Source of the DNA: Tannerellaceae bacterium
Lineage (GTDB): Bacteria; Bacteroidota; Bacteroidia; Bacteroidales; Tannerellaceae
Reading direction: 5' to 3'
Length of the DNA stretch: 13,667 nt
Assembly: GCA_031279915.1 (NCBI GenBank)
Contig: JAITHO010000181.1
Location: forward strand, 1-13,667
The position numbers and the translations under genes were made by a program. Below the pieces are notes generated by a model. It made no database searches and was not told the DNA's origin. It worked only from the letters and a program-made list of their open reading frames with translations. Numbering within the stretch: the first letter of the stretch is position 1; the number at the start of each line of letters is the position of its first letter. Below, piece by piece: positions 7,308 through 13,667 of the stretch.

Positions 7308-8090
7308 ATGCCCCGCTATAACATCATGCCCAAGAAATCTATGGGACAGCATTTTCTGAAGGATTTAGATATTGCAAATCGAATTGCCGCAACGCTGGCC
7401 GATTTCGATAAACTTCCCGTACTTGAAGTGGGGGCAGGAACAGGCGCGCTTACTCGATTTCTGATTGATAAGGGATACGATCTGAGCATTGTGGAGCTCG
7501 ACCGAGAGGCTGTTGCGCTGCTGCGGCGCCTCTTCCCCGATTTGGCGGAGCGCATCACCGAGGCCGACTTCCTGCGTATGCAACCTCAGGAGATGCCTCA
7601 GGGCCAGTTTTGCATCATAGGCAATTATCCGTATAACATATCTACACAGATATTTTTCAAGCTGATAGAGCTTCGCGATCGCGTGGCTTGTTGCTCTGGC
7701 ATGTTGCAGAAGGAGGTGGCCGAGCGGCTTGCATCGCCTCCCGGGCGCAAAGCTTATGGCATCCTGAGCGTACTGCTTCAGGCCTGGTACGATGTGGAAT
7801 ATCTGTTTACGGTGGATGAAACTGTTTTCGATCCGCCTCCAAAAGTCAAAAGCGCAGTGATTCGCGCCACTCGCAATGCCCGTACCGAGCTCGGATGCGA
7901 CGAGGCTCAGATGAAAAGGGTAGTAAAAACGGCATTTAATCAACGTCGGAAAACCATGCGCAACTCCTTGAAGCCTCTCCTGGGCAACGACTTCCCTCAC
8001 TACGCCGACCCTATCTTCAATCTCCGCCCCGAGCAGCTATCCGTAGAACAGTTCGTTGATCTCACCAAAATGATTGAGAACTGCAGATAA
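7308..8090 (+). CDS. rsmA: 16S rRNA dimethyladenosine transferase RsmA (KsgA)
   Basis: RsmA uses S-adenosylmethionine to dimethylate two adjacent adenines in the 3'-terminal hairpin of 16S rRNA during late 30S assembly; loss gives kasugamycin resistance. The 260-residue product opens with the family motif KSMGQHFLKD, then shows the SAM-binding loop EVGAGTGALT (Gly-rich at 42-46) and the acidic VELD (Glu64). Next come ADF (Asp87), the catalytic block IIGNYPYNIS (105-112) and the C-terminal signature FDPPPKVKSAV (174-184). Motif IV reads NYPY where many members have NLPY. The ATG at 7308 was chosen; ATG at 7326 (MPKKSMGQHFL) is also plausible. The gene is monocistronic here. Confidence 0.95.
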   Translation: MPRYNIMPKKSMGQHFLKDLDIANRIAATLADFDKLPVLEVGAGTGALTRFLIDKGYDLSIVELDREAVALLRRLFPDLAERITEADFLRMQPQEMPQGQFCIIGNYPYNISTQIFFKLIELRDRVACCSGMLQKEVAERLASPPGRKAYGILSVLLQAWYDVEYLFTVDETVFDPPPKVKSAVIRATRNARTELGCDEAQMKRVVKTAFNQRRKTMRNSLKPLLGNDFPHYADPIFNLRPEQLSVEQFVDLTKMIENCR

Positions 8091-8162
8091 AGGAAGCCTG
8101 GAAAATCTCATACAAAATCGCCGAAAAAACCAAACAAAACCAACATTCATTATAATCGTCAT

Positions 8163-8190
8163 AGCCGCTAAATGAAACCAAACTGCGGCT
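8163..8190. other. 6-bp GC hairpin downstream of rsmA
   Basis: AGCCGC (8163-8168) is the reverse complement of GCGGCT (8185-8190), with a 16-base loop. It is followed by CAAAAAA rather than T residues on the plus strand, so it is not a standard terminator for rsmA, whose stop is 72 bases away. It could protect the rsmA mRNA end. Confidence 0.35.
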
Positions 8191-8212
8191 CAAAAAAGTC
8201 ATACTGATGACT
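8191..8212 (-). terminator. Candidate terminator of the lysS-HAD operon
   Basis: On the minus strand AGTCAT (8212-8207), loop CAGT, ATGACT (8202-8197) is followed directly by TTTTTT then G. The 6-bp stem with tetraloop and U tract fits an intrinsic terminator. It lies about 310 bases beyond the HAD stop codon, so some transcripts would carry a long 3' end unless they end earlier at the 14-bp inverted repeat. Confidence 0.45.
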
Positions 8213-8223
8213 CAAAAAAATTC

Positions 8224-8311
8224 CTATAGGAATTTCAAAAAATCATTAGTACAATTTTTGAAAATTGTTATAGGAATTTTTTGAAATTATTATAGGAATT
8301 TTTTTGGCCTA
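8224..8311. repeat. Four degenerate 22-bp tandem units
   Basis: Units start at 8224, 8246, 8268 and 8290. Three share TATAGGAATTT at the same phase; the second is diverged (TTAGTACAATTTTT). The first copy sits in a perfect 18-bp palindrome AAATTCCTATAGGAATTT (8218-8235). The second contains ACAATTTT-TG-AAAATTGT (8251-8268), 8-bp arms around two bases. About two helical turns per unit would put every copy on the same face of the DNA. I recognise no family; it could be a protein-binding array or weak AT-rich terminators for rsmA. Confidence 0.6.
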
Positions 8312-8450
8312 AAGCGTGATTCCTAACAGCAAGAGTATTAGCTCGTTTGATGATACTGGCAAATGAGGGAAAACATAGTCGCGGGCAGATTTTCCGCCCC
8401 AATATGGAGCCGTAATTAGCTTTTAAGCGATTATCATAAAACTGCCATTG
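8312..8450. other. Intergenic stretch without supported gene
   Basis: A 77-codon minus-strand frame (8501-8268) runs through here, starting inside the inverted repeat just after the HAD stop and ending in the tandem repeats. It has no motif, so I do not call it a gene. Nothing else is recognisable. Confidence 0.5.
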
Positions 8451-8502
8451 GATGGCTATGCAACCGTCGACTATGCGCACGGCTTCGAGTTGCATAGCCA
8501 TC
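8451..8502. repeat. Perfect 14-bp inverted repeat
   Basis: GATGGCTATGCAAC (8451-8464) and GTTGCATAGCCATC (8489-8502) are exact reverse complements around a 24-base spacer. The repeat begins 23 bases beyond the HAD stop codon. An overlapping CCGT/ACGG pairing (8464-8467/8479-8482) offers an alternative fold. No T tract adjoins on either strand, so it resembles an mRNA 3'-end stabiliser or the ends of a tiny palindromic element more than a standard terminator. Confidence 0.75.
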
Positions 8503-8525
8503 TCTGCTGAAAGTATGGCTGACTG

Positions 8526-9206
8526 TTACTTGGAATTAAGGCTGCCGACAAGAGCGGGCAGCTCGGCCGCAAGCTCGGCCATATTGTGCAAAAGGCGATC
8601 GGCGCCTGCATCGAGCAATACTTCGTCGGGCAGCGGCCCTGTATTGACGGCAATTGTAAAGATGCCTGCGGCCTTGGCCGACTGCACTCCCAGAGGAGCA
8701 TTCTCAACAACTATCGCTTCCGAGGCCTCGACGCCCGCTTTCCGAAGTCCCATCAGATAGGGCTCCGGATGCGGCTTGCCAATCAGAACGTCGAAGCTTG
8801 TTACCATCTTATCCTTAGTGAAATAACCGGGGAAGTTCGCCTCTAAAGTGTCGAGCAAACTGTGCTGCCCGGAGCCTGTTACTATCAGCAGATCGAGGCC
8901 GAGGCTTCGCGTGAGCTTCAGCACTTCCTGAACGCCGCTCATTATTCGCCCGTCATTATAGCGGTTGAAGAGCTCGGCTTTCTCGGCGTATAGCGATCGG
9001 AGTTGTTCGGGCGAGGCGTCGCGTCGGTAAGTATCCTGAAAGAGAATGTTGATGGTGCTGTCGCCCGTTCGTCCTTCCCATAGATAAAAATTGTGAGGAT
9101 TGTGAAGCAGATTGTGCCGTGATGCCACTTCGCTCCAGGCGCGAATGTGTGCAGGCATGGAGTCGTACAGAACGCCATCCATGTCGAACAGTACGGCCTT
9201 AATCAT
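8526..9206 (-). CDS. HAD hydrolase, beta-phosphoglucomutase-like
   Basis: The 226-residue product is a cytosolic haloacid-dehalogenase-superfamily enzyme of the beta-phosphoglucomutase/phosphatase branch. It has the nucleophile loop [10 protein letters not shown] (Asp8 and Asp10), a helical cap at about residues 16-85, motif II IVTGSG (Thr110), the motif III lysine in IGKPHPEPY (Lys144) and the metal-binding region [10 protein letters not shown] (Glu168). The second acidic residue usual at that site is Asn169. These features support a Mg-dependent sugar-phosphate phosphatase or mutase; the substrate cannot be told. Its ATG (9206-9204) overlaps the pgi stop by four bases (ATGA), making it the last gene of the lysS operon. 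Confidence 0.88.
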   Translation of the reverse strand: MIKAVLFDMDGVLYDSMPAHIRAWSEVASRHNLLHNPHNFYLWEGRTGDSTINILFQDTYRRDASPEQLRSLYAEKAELFNRYNDGRIMSGVQEVLKLTRSLGLDLLIVTGSGQHSLLDTLEANFPGYFTKDKMVTSFDVLIGKPHPEPYLMGLRKAGVEASEAIVVENAPLGVQSAKAAGIFTIAVNTGPLPDEVLLDAGADRLLHNMAELAAELPALVGSLNSK

Positions 9207-10549
9207 TGCAAGCGGGCTTTGATGGCTTCTGATTCGGCTTCGAAACCGGGCTTGTTGAGCAGTGCGAACATGTTCTTCTTGTAGGCTTCCACTCCGGGCT
9301 GATCGAATGGATTAACGCCGAGCATGTATCCGCTGATGCCGCAAGCTTTCTGGAAGAAGTATATGAGTTCGCCTACGTAATAAGGGGTTAGTTCGGGGAT
9401 GGAGATTTCGATCACGGGTACTCCGCCGTCGATGTGGGCGAGCTTGGTTCCGAGCTGAGCCATCTTGTTGACGGCGTCAACGCGCTTGCCGGCCAGATAA
9501 TTCAGTCCGTCGAAGTCGTCTTTGTCTTTGGGGATGGCTATGCGTTTGTTGGGTGCGGATACGGAGATTACGGTTTCGAATATGCTTCGCTCGCCTTCTT
9601 GTATCCATTGTCCCATGGAGTGCAGGTCGGTGGTGAGGTCAACGGCTGCGGGGAAGATTCCCTTGTTTTCTTTTCCTTCGCTCTCGCCATAGAGTTGCTT
9701 CCACCATTCGGCGAGGTAGTGCAGCTTGGGATGAAAGTTGGCGAGGATTTCGATCTTATGTCCTGATGCGTAGAGGTAGTTGCGGGCTATGGCATATTGT
9801 GCAGCGAGGTTCTCGGCAAGGGATACTGTTCGTCCGCTCTTCTTTTCCATGTATCTGGCTCCGTTCATGAGTTCGTGGATATTAACGCCGGCCAGGGCTA
9901 TGGGCAGCAATCCAACGGGGGTCAGTACGGAGAATCGTCCTCCTACGTTGTCGGGAATGACGAAGCTTTTGTAGTCTTCGTAGTCGGCCAGATTGCGCAA
10001 TGCTCCCCGACGCGCATCGGTTATGGCTACTATGCGATTGCGGGCTACGGCTTTGCCGGCTTGTTCTTCAAGCAGCTTCTTCAGTATGCGGAAGGCTATG
10101 GCCGGCTCGGTTGTTGTGCCCGACTTTGAGATATTAATCAGTCCGAAAGCTTTGTCTTTGAGAAATTCAACTAGCTCCAGCAGGTAGTCTTCGCTGATAT
10201 TATGTCCGGCATATATTATCTGCGGATGCTTGCGCTCTGCGAGCATGCAGTCGAAGCTATTGCTTATGGCTTCGATAACGGCTCTTGCTCCCAGATAGCT
10301 TCCGCCGATGCCGATTACGATCACTATCTCGCATTGCTCGCGCAGTGTTGCGGCCACGGTTTCGATTTCTTCCAGCTCGCCTTCTACAACGGACGAGGGC
10401 AATCGCAGCCATCCAAGGAAGGAGTTGCCGGCTCCTTTGCCTTCGTGCAGCTTGTCAATACTCTGTTTTGCGATTTCCTGCAAGCGGCCAAAGTAGTCGC
10501 TTGGAATGGAGCCTGTTGCTCCGCTTAGATCAATCTGAAGATGTTTCAT
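9203..10549 (-). CDS. pgi: Glucose-6-phosphate isomerase
   Basis: This cytosolic enzyme interconverts glucose 6-phosphate and fructose 6-phosphate. The 448-residue product belongs to the short form found in Firmicutes and Bacteroidetes rather than the ~550-residue form of E. coli. It shows the sugar-phosphate site [13 protein letters not shown] (78-90) and [11 protein letters not shown] (140-150), then [11 protein letters not shown] (203-213). Catalytic residues are Glu289 in GESEG and His310 in [10 protein letters not shown], and the C-terminal signature [14 protein letters not shown] (411-424) carries the catalytic Lys424. All are intact. Its ATG overlaps the gpsA stop, and its stop overlaps the HAD start, each by four bases. 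Confidence 0.97.
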   Translation of the reverse strand: MKHLQIDLSGATGSIPSDYFGRLQEIAKQSIDKLHEGKGAGNSFLGWLRLPSSVVEGELEEIETVAATLREQCEIVIVIGIGGSYLGARAVIEAISNSFDCMLAERKHPQIIYAGHNISEDYLLELVEFLKDKAFGLINISKSGTTTEPAIAFRILKKLLEEQAGKAVARNRIVAITDARRGALRNLADYEDYKSFVIPDNVGGRFSVLTPVGLLPIALAGVNIHELMNGARYMEKKSGRTVSLAENLAAQYAIARNYLYASGHKIEILANFHPKLHYLAEWWKQLYGESEGKENKGIFPAAVDLTTDLHSMGQWIQEGERSIFETVISVSAPNKRIAIPKDKDDFDGLNYLAGKRVDAVNKMAQLGTKLAHIDGGVPVIEISIPELTPYYVGELIYFFQKACGISGYMLGVNPFDQPGVEAYKKNMFALLNKPGFEAESEAIKARLQ

Positions 10550-11541
10550 TTGAATGTTTCTGTTAAGCTACGGATAACCGTAACGGGTGATTTCTTTTTG
10601 TATAATATATCGTACAAGGCGTCGAGAATGGGCATGTTGACCTTGTACTTTTCGTTGATTTCGTGTATGCACTTGGCGCCGTAGTATCCTTCGGCTATCA
10701 TTTCCATTTCGATTTGTGCCGTCTTCACCGAATATCCTTTGCCTATCATGGTGCCGAAGATGCGGTTGCGGCTGAATCGGGAGTAGGCTGTAACGAGCAG
10801 GTCGCCAAGGTAAACTGAGCTGTCGATGTCGCGAGGCACATCGCTCACGGCGTCGATAAAGCGGCGCATCTCCTGTGTGGCATTCGAGAGGAATACGGCC
10901 TGGAAGTTATCGCCGTACTTCATTCCATGACAAATGCCGGCCACGATGGAGTATACATTTTTCAGTACCGATGCATATTCTATTCCGGCCACGTCGCGGC
11001 AGATGGAGTTCTTCAGGTAATCGTTGCCGAACACCTTTGATAGTGGTTCGATGCGCTCGGTGTCGATGCATCCAAGGGTGATGTACGAGAGGCGTTCGAG
11101 GGCGATTTCCTCGGCGTGGCAGGGGCCTCCGATGACGGCTATGTTGGCCAGCGGCACTTTATAGCGTTCTGTGAAGTAATCTGTTATCAGCATATTCTCA
11201 TCCGGAACCAATCCCTTTATTGCCGAAACAATAAACTTGTCGTGCATCGGTATCCTAATCTTATTCAAATGCTGCTTGAGGAAGGGCGATGGCGTGGCAA
11301 ATATCAGCGTATCCGATTCCTTCACCACCTGATTTATTCCCGAATAAAAATGGATTCTATCCATATCGAAATTTATGCCTGTAAGATAGCTCGGATTATG
11401 CCCCAGCTTCCGAAATTCATCTATCTGATCGGCTCGCCTCATATACCAGTTCACGCAGCTTTGGGTGGAAAGAACAATCTTTGCCAGAGCCGTAGCCCAG
11501 CTTCCGCCGCCCATCACCGCTATTCTCCCCGGCAGATTCAT
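10546..11541 (-). CDS. gpsA: Glycerol-3-phosphate dehydrogenase GpsA
   Basis: GpsA reduces dihydroxyacetone phosphate to sn-glycerol 3-phosphate with NAD(P)H, supplying the backbone for phospholipid synthesis. The 331-residue product starts with the dinucleotide-binding loop [12 protein letters not shown] (9-20). It continues with VSAIKGL (Lys109), IGGPCHAEE (137-145) and the catalytic lysine in [14 protein letters not shown] (Lys194), then [15 protein letters not shown] (211-225) where E. coli-type enzymes have a GxNxxxALITRG-like stretch. The length is normal for the family. The ATG at 11541 overlaps the lysS stop by four bases, pointing to coupled translation. Confidence 0.95.
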   Translation of the reverse strand: MNLPGRIAVMGGGSWATALAKIVLSTQSCVNWYMRRADQIDEFRKLGHNPSYLTGINFDMDRIHFYSGINQVVKESDTLIFATPSPFLKQHLNKIRIPMHDKFIVSAIKGLVPDENMLITDYFTERYKVPLANIAVIGGPCHAEEIALERLSYITLGCIDTERIEPLSKVFGNDYLKNSICRDVAGIEYASVLKNVYSIVAGICHGMKYGDNFQAVFLSNATQEMRRFIDAVSDVPRDIDSSVYLGDLLVTAYSRFSRNRIFGTMIGKGYSVKTAQIEMEMIAEGYYGAKCIHEINEKYKVNMPILDALYDILYKKKSPVTVIRSLTETFK

Positions 11542-13070
11542 TGCTGATCGTCGCTGGAGTTTCGCTCGGGGCGCATCTGCGGAAACAGAAGGACTTCCTG
11601 TATGCTTTCCTGACCGGTGAGGAACATCACCAGCCTGTCCATACCTATCCCCATCCCGCTCGTGGGAGGCATGCCGTACTCAAGGGCACGCAGAAAATCG
11701 CGGTCGATGAACATCGCCTCGTCGTCGCCCTTTTCGCTCAGCCGGAGCTGCTCCTCAAAGCGTTCGCGCTGGTCGATAGGATCGTTCAGCTCCGAATAAG
11801 CATTGGCAATTTCCTTGCCGCAAACCATCAGCTCGAAACGTTCGGTAAGCTCAGGATTGTCGCGGTGACGCTTGGTGAGGGGCGACATCTCGATAGGATA
11901 ATCAATAATAAAGGTAGGCTGAACATAGTTGGCCTCGCATTTCTTGCCGAATATAGCGTCGATGAGCTTGCCCTTGCCCATCGTGCCGTCCTGCTCAACG
12001 CCAAGGTCGCGGCAGGCCTGGCGAAGCTCCTCCTCGGTCATGCCGCTGATGTCAATGCCCGTATTTTCGCGTATCGCATCAATCATGGAGATGCGCTTGT
12101 ATGGAGGCTTGAAGTCGATTTCCTTGCCGGCGAACATCACCTTCGTCGTCCCCAGCGCCTCATCGCAAATCTTCTCAATCAGCCGCTCCGTAAAGCTCAT
12201 CATCCAGCGATAATCCTTATACGCAACATAAATTTCCATCACCGTAAACTCCGGATTATGCGTCCTGTCCATACCCTCGTTGCGGAAGTTGCGGCTAAAT
12301 TCATACACGCCCTCAAATCCTCCAACAATCAGCCTTTTCAAATAAAGCTCATTAGCAATTCGCAGGTACAAAGGAATGTCGAGAGCATTATGGTGAGTGA
12401 TGAACGGCCTGGCAGCAGCCCCTCCCGGAATACTTTGCAGCACCGGAGTGTCGACCTCAAGGTATCCGCAGCGATTGAAATACTCGCGCATGGCGTTGAA
12501 AATCTTGGTGCGCTTTACAAATATCTCCTTACAGCCCTCGTTCACAGTCAAGTCAACGTAGCGTTGCCTATACCTCTGCTCCGGGTCGTTGAAGCCATCG
12601 TACGTCACCCCCTCCTTCATTTTCACAATAGGCAGCGGCCTGAGAGCCTTAGCAAGCACCCTCATCTCCTCGGCATGCACCGAAATTTCGCCCATCTGAG
12701 TGCGAAACACATAGCCGCGAATGCCCACATAATCACCAATATCCAGCAGCTTCTTGAACACCGTATTATATAGCTCCTTATCCTCCGTGGGGCAAAGATC
12801 ATCGCGCGTAACGTAAATCTGTATCCTCCCCTCCGCATCCTGCAGCTCCACAAACGAAGCCTTCCCCATGATGCGCCGGCTCATGATGCGCCCCGCAATG
12901 CAAACCTGCCTCCTCTGCGGCGCCCCATCAACAAACGACAGCTTAATCTCCGTTGAATAAGCATTAATAGAATATTCTGCGGCCGGATAAGGGTCGATGC
13001 CCATTCCCCGCAACCTTTCCAGGCTTTCGCGCCTGAAGCGTTCCTGTTCGCTAAGTCCGATTTGATTCAT
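11538..13070 (-). CDS. lysS: Lysyl-tRNA synthetase, class II
   Basis: LysS charges tRNA-Lys with lysine. The chosen start gives 510 residues, close to the 505 of E. coli LysS. An N-terminal OB-fold anticodon-binding domain (about 55-145, including GRIMSRRIMGKASFVELQD) precedes the class II catalytic core. Motif 1 region is FNRCGYLEVDTPVLQ, motif 2 is FSRNFRNEGMDRTHNPEF (Arg-Asn-Glu at about 263-265) and motif 3 is GMGIGMDRLVMFL (about 472-484). The frame extends to a TTG at 13088, and ATGs lie at 13076 and 13070; 13070 gives MNQIGLSEQE, which best matches Bacteroidetes homologues. It is the first gene of the operon. Confidence 0.96.
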   Translation of the reverse strand: MNQIGLSEQERFRRESLERLRGMGIDPYPAAEYSINAYSTEIKLSFVDGAPQRRQVCIAGRIMSRRIMGKASFVELQDAEGRIQIYVTRDDLCPTEDKELYNTVFKKLLDIGDYVGIRGYVFRTQMGEISVHAEEMRVLAKALRPLPIVKMKEGVTYDGFNDPEQRYRQRYVDLTVNEGCKEIFVKRTKIFNAMREYFNRCGYLEVDTPVLQSIPGGAAARPFITHHNALDIPLYLRIANELYLKRLIVGGFEGVYEFSRNFRNEGMDRTHNPEFTVMEIYVAYKDYRWMMSFTERLIEKICDEALGTTKVMFAGKEIDFKPPYKRISMIDAIRENTGIDISGMTEEELRQACRDLGVEQDGTMGKGKLIDAIFGKKCEANYVQPTFIIDYPIEMSPLTKRHRDNPELTERFELMVCGKEIANAYSELNDPIDQRERFEEQLRLSEKGDDEAMFIDRDFLRALEYGMPPTSGMGIGMDRLVMFLTGQESIQEVLLFPQMRPERNSSDDQQ

Positions 13071-13096
13071 TATCATCTTGTTTATCAAAAGCGGAG

Positions 13097-13126
13097 CAAA
13101 AATAAGAAATTTTCCGAATTACCAAT
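13097..13126 (-). promoter_or_regulatory. Candidate promoter of the lysS operon
   Basis: The minus strand reads ATTG (13126-13123), an 18-base spacer, then TATTTTTG (13104-13097), an exact TAnnTTTG with a 3-of-4 -33 element. A start near 13090 would give a leader of only about 20 bases before the ATG at 13070, which argues against the TTG at 13088 as start codon. Confidence 0.4.
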
Positions 13127-13129
13127 CAG

Positions 13130-13171
13130 CCCCGCCCGTCCCCCATTTCCCCACCTCAGTCGCCCCACCCC
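13130..13171 (-). other. G-quadruplex motif upstream of lysS
   Basis: The plus strand has six C runs: 13130-13133, 13135-13137, 13140-13144, 13149-13152, 13163-13166 and 13168-13171. On the minus strand these are G runs of 3-5. The four nearest lysS have loops of 4, 2 and 1 bases, satisfying the G3+N1-7 rule. It sits just upstream of the candidate lysS -33 element. Folding in the cell is inference. Confidence 0.55.
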
Positions 13172-13296
13172 AAAAGCAAGCATCCAAAACGTATATATAT
13201 ATAATGTATAGGCCTCGGAAAAAATACGCCCCCCATTGTTAAAAAAACATAGCAAAAAACGCTTGCACAATTCAAATAATAGACTCTATCCGCATT
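13172..13296. other. AT-rich intergenic stretch
   Basis: It contains a TATATATATATA tract (about 13191-13202) and A runs. A 61-codon minus-strand frame crosses it, but its lower part is a translation of the G runs, so I do not accept it as a gene. No RNA gene is recognisable. Confidence 0.4.
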
Positions 13297-13326
13297 ATTG
13301 TGGGTAATTTGGAATAATTACTTTTG
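13297..13326 (+). promoter_or_regulatory. Candidate plus-strand promoter near the IS end
   Basis: ATTG (13297-13300), an 18-base spacer and TACTTTTG (13319-13326) fit the Bacteroidetes pattern with an exact -7 element. It points toward an ATG at 13333 that opens only a 10-codon frame before a stop inside the insertion sequence end. Confidence 0.4.
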
Positions 13327-13332
13327 TGGCTA

Positions 13333-13365
13333 TGGATTCATTATCATTATTTAGGGTCTGCTGAT
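13333..13365 (+). pseudogene. Possible gene start truncated by an IS end
   Basis: ATG at 13333 opens MDSLSLFRVC followed by TGA at 13363-13365. Codons 8-11 already lie in the apparent left end of the insertion sequence (from about 13354). The promoter-like site just upstream suggests a gene once started here and was interrupted, but only about seven native codons remain and a chance ATG is quite possible. Confidence 0.2.
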
Positions 13366-13667
13366 TTTATCCTAACCCGATGTAAAGCAGGATAACATTG
13401 TTAGCTTTACAGAAATAAGTAGAAGGAATAATGAAAGAGAGGCGCAAAAGTCGTGCATTTAATGCACCCTACGAGAGTCAAAGGCAGACGGTTTTTGAGG
13501 GGATTTGAGAGGATTTGAGACGCCCTTCGAACGGGAATTAGATAGTACAAACCGTTATTCCCTGGGATGAGATATGTGGAATTTACAGACGGAAAGCGCC
13601 CCTTTCATTGAGAGGACGTCCGAGCATTAATCCGCGTATTGTATTGGGGCACTGCTCATCAAATATA
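13354..13667 (+). mobile_element. Left part of a decayed insertion sequence
   Basis: The probable left boundary is near GGGTCTGCTGA (13354-13364), inferred because it precedes a transposase start by about 75 bases, as IS ends usually do. An 8-bp inverted repeat, TGTAAAGC (13381-13388) and GCTTTACA (13404-13411), lies between end and transposase and may block read-through. The right end, matching inverted repeat and target duplication are outside the window, so the exact border is unproven. Confidence 0.5.
13431..13667 (+). pseudogene. Frameshifted IS5/DUF772-type transposase, N-terminal part
   Basis: The ATG at 13431 begins MKERRKSRAFNAPYES and stops at TGA 13506-13508. Homology then resumes in other frames: TPFERELDSTNR (13520-13555), VIPWDEICGIYRR then LRGRPSINPRIVLG (from 13554), and GALLIKY at the window end. 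In order these rebuild the N-terminal domain of IS5-group transposases (FExELDxxNRW...IPWDE...GRP...VxGALLIK). A 10-bp duplication, GGATTTGAGA twice at 13501-13520, with one extra G causes the first shift. A few codons are missing between NR and IPWDE (second shift), and a third shift lies near 13650. The gene is inactive, and the catalytic DDE part lies outside the window. Confidence 0.75.

Noticed and set aside
8224..8311. CRISPR-like array
   Set aside because: Units are directly adjacent, without unique spacers and with diverged copies; there are no cas genes nearby.
8268..8501. 77-codon minus-strand ORF just after the HAD gene
   Set aside because: Starts inside the 14-bp inverted repeat and ends in the 22-bp repeats; no motif. 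Possibly a decayed remnant, but not supportable as a gene.
11541..12773. 410-codon plus-strand ORF
   Set aside because: Fully antisense to lysS, whose class II synthetase motifs are intact; the long frame is a by-product of lysS codon use.
13085..13270. 61-codon minus-strand ORF upstream of lysS
   Set aside because: Its sequence is largely a translation of the G runs and AT tract; no family features.

Overview
The window looks like a chromosomal segment from a member of the Bacteroidetes, most likely Bacteroidales. The evidence is the lysS-gpsA-pgi-HAD gene string with proteins of Bacteroidetes type, the short ~450-residue glucose-6-phosphate isomerase, starts without Shine-Dalgarno sequences, and several matches to the Bacteroidetes promoter pattern (TTTG, about 20 bases, TAnnTTTG). 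Genus cannot be fixed from the sequence alone.

Layout. Positions 1-1069 hold no conventional gene. They contain three copies of a 42-bp tandem repeat (3-128), a minus-strand unit with a promoter-like site, a 40-codon ORF and an intrinsic terminator (about 376 down to 135), a long stretch with nothing recognisable, and a strongly foldable plus-strand RNA candidate ending in a terminator (about 830-959). lipB (1070-1750, plus) encodes lipoyl(octanoyl) transferase. Its end overlaps, tail to tail, the end of a very large minus-strand TamB-family gene (1707 to about 6122 or further upstream). TamB lies directly behind a YbhN/UPF0104-type membrane protein gene (6210-7208, minus), from which it is probably co-transcribed. 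rsmA (7308-8090, plus) is divergent from this pair, across a 99-base region carrying a near-consensus promoter. Positions 8091-8525 are a noncoding block rich in palindromes: hairpins, four degenerate 22-bp tandem units and a perfect 14-bp inverted repeat.

From 13070 down to 8526 runs a minus-strand cluster of lysS, gpsA, pgi and a beta-phosphoglucomutase-like HAD gene. All three junctions are 4-base ATGA overlaps, so this is almost certainly one translationally coupled operon. It joins lysyl-tRNA charging, glycerol-3-phosphate supply for phospholipids, and hexose-phosphate metabolism. Upstream of lysS is a C-rich stretch (G-rich on the coding strand) that fits a G-quadruplex motif. The last ~320 bases hold a plus-strand promoter, a short ORF that appears cut off by the left end of an insertion sequence, and the frameshifted N-terminal part of that element's transposase.

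I found no complete new defence or mobile system. The points most worth checking are the structured RNA ahead of lipB, the minus-strand unit at the left edge, the unclear start of TamB, the YbhN-TamB pairing, and the repeat block after rsmA.
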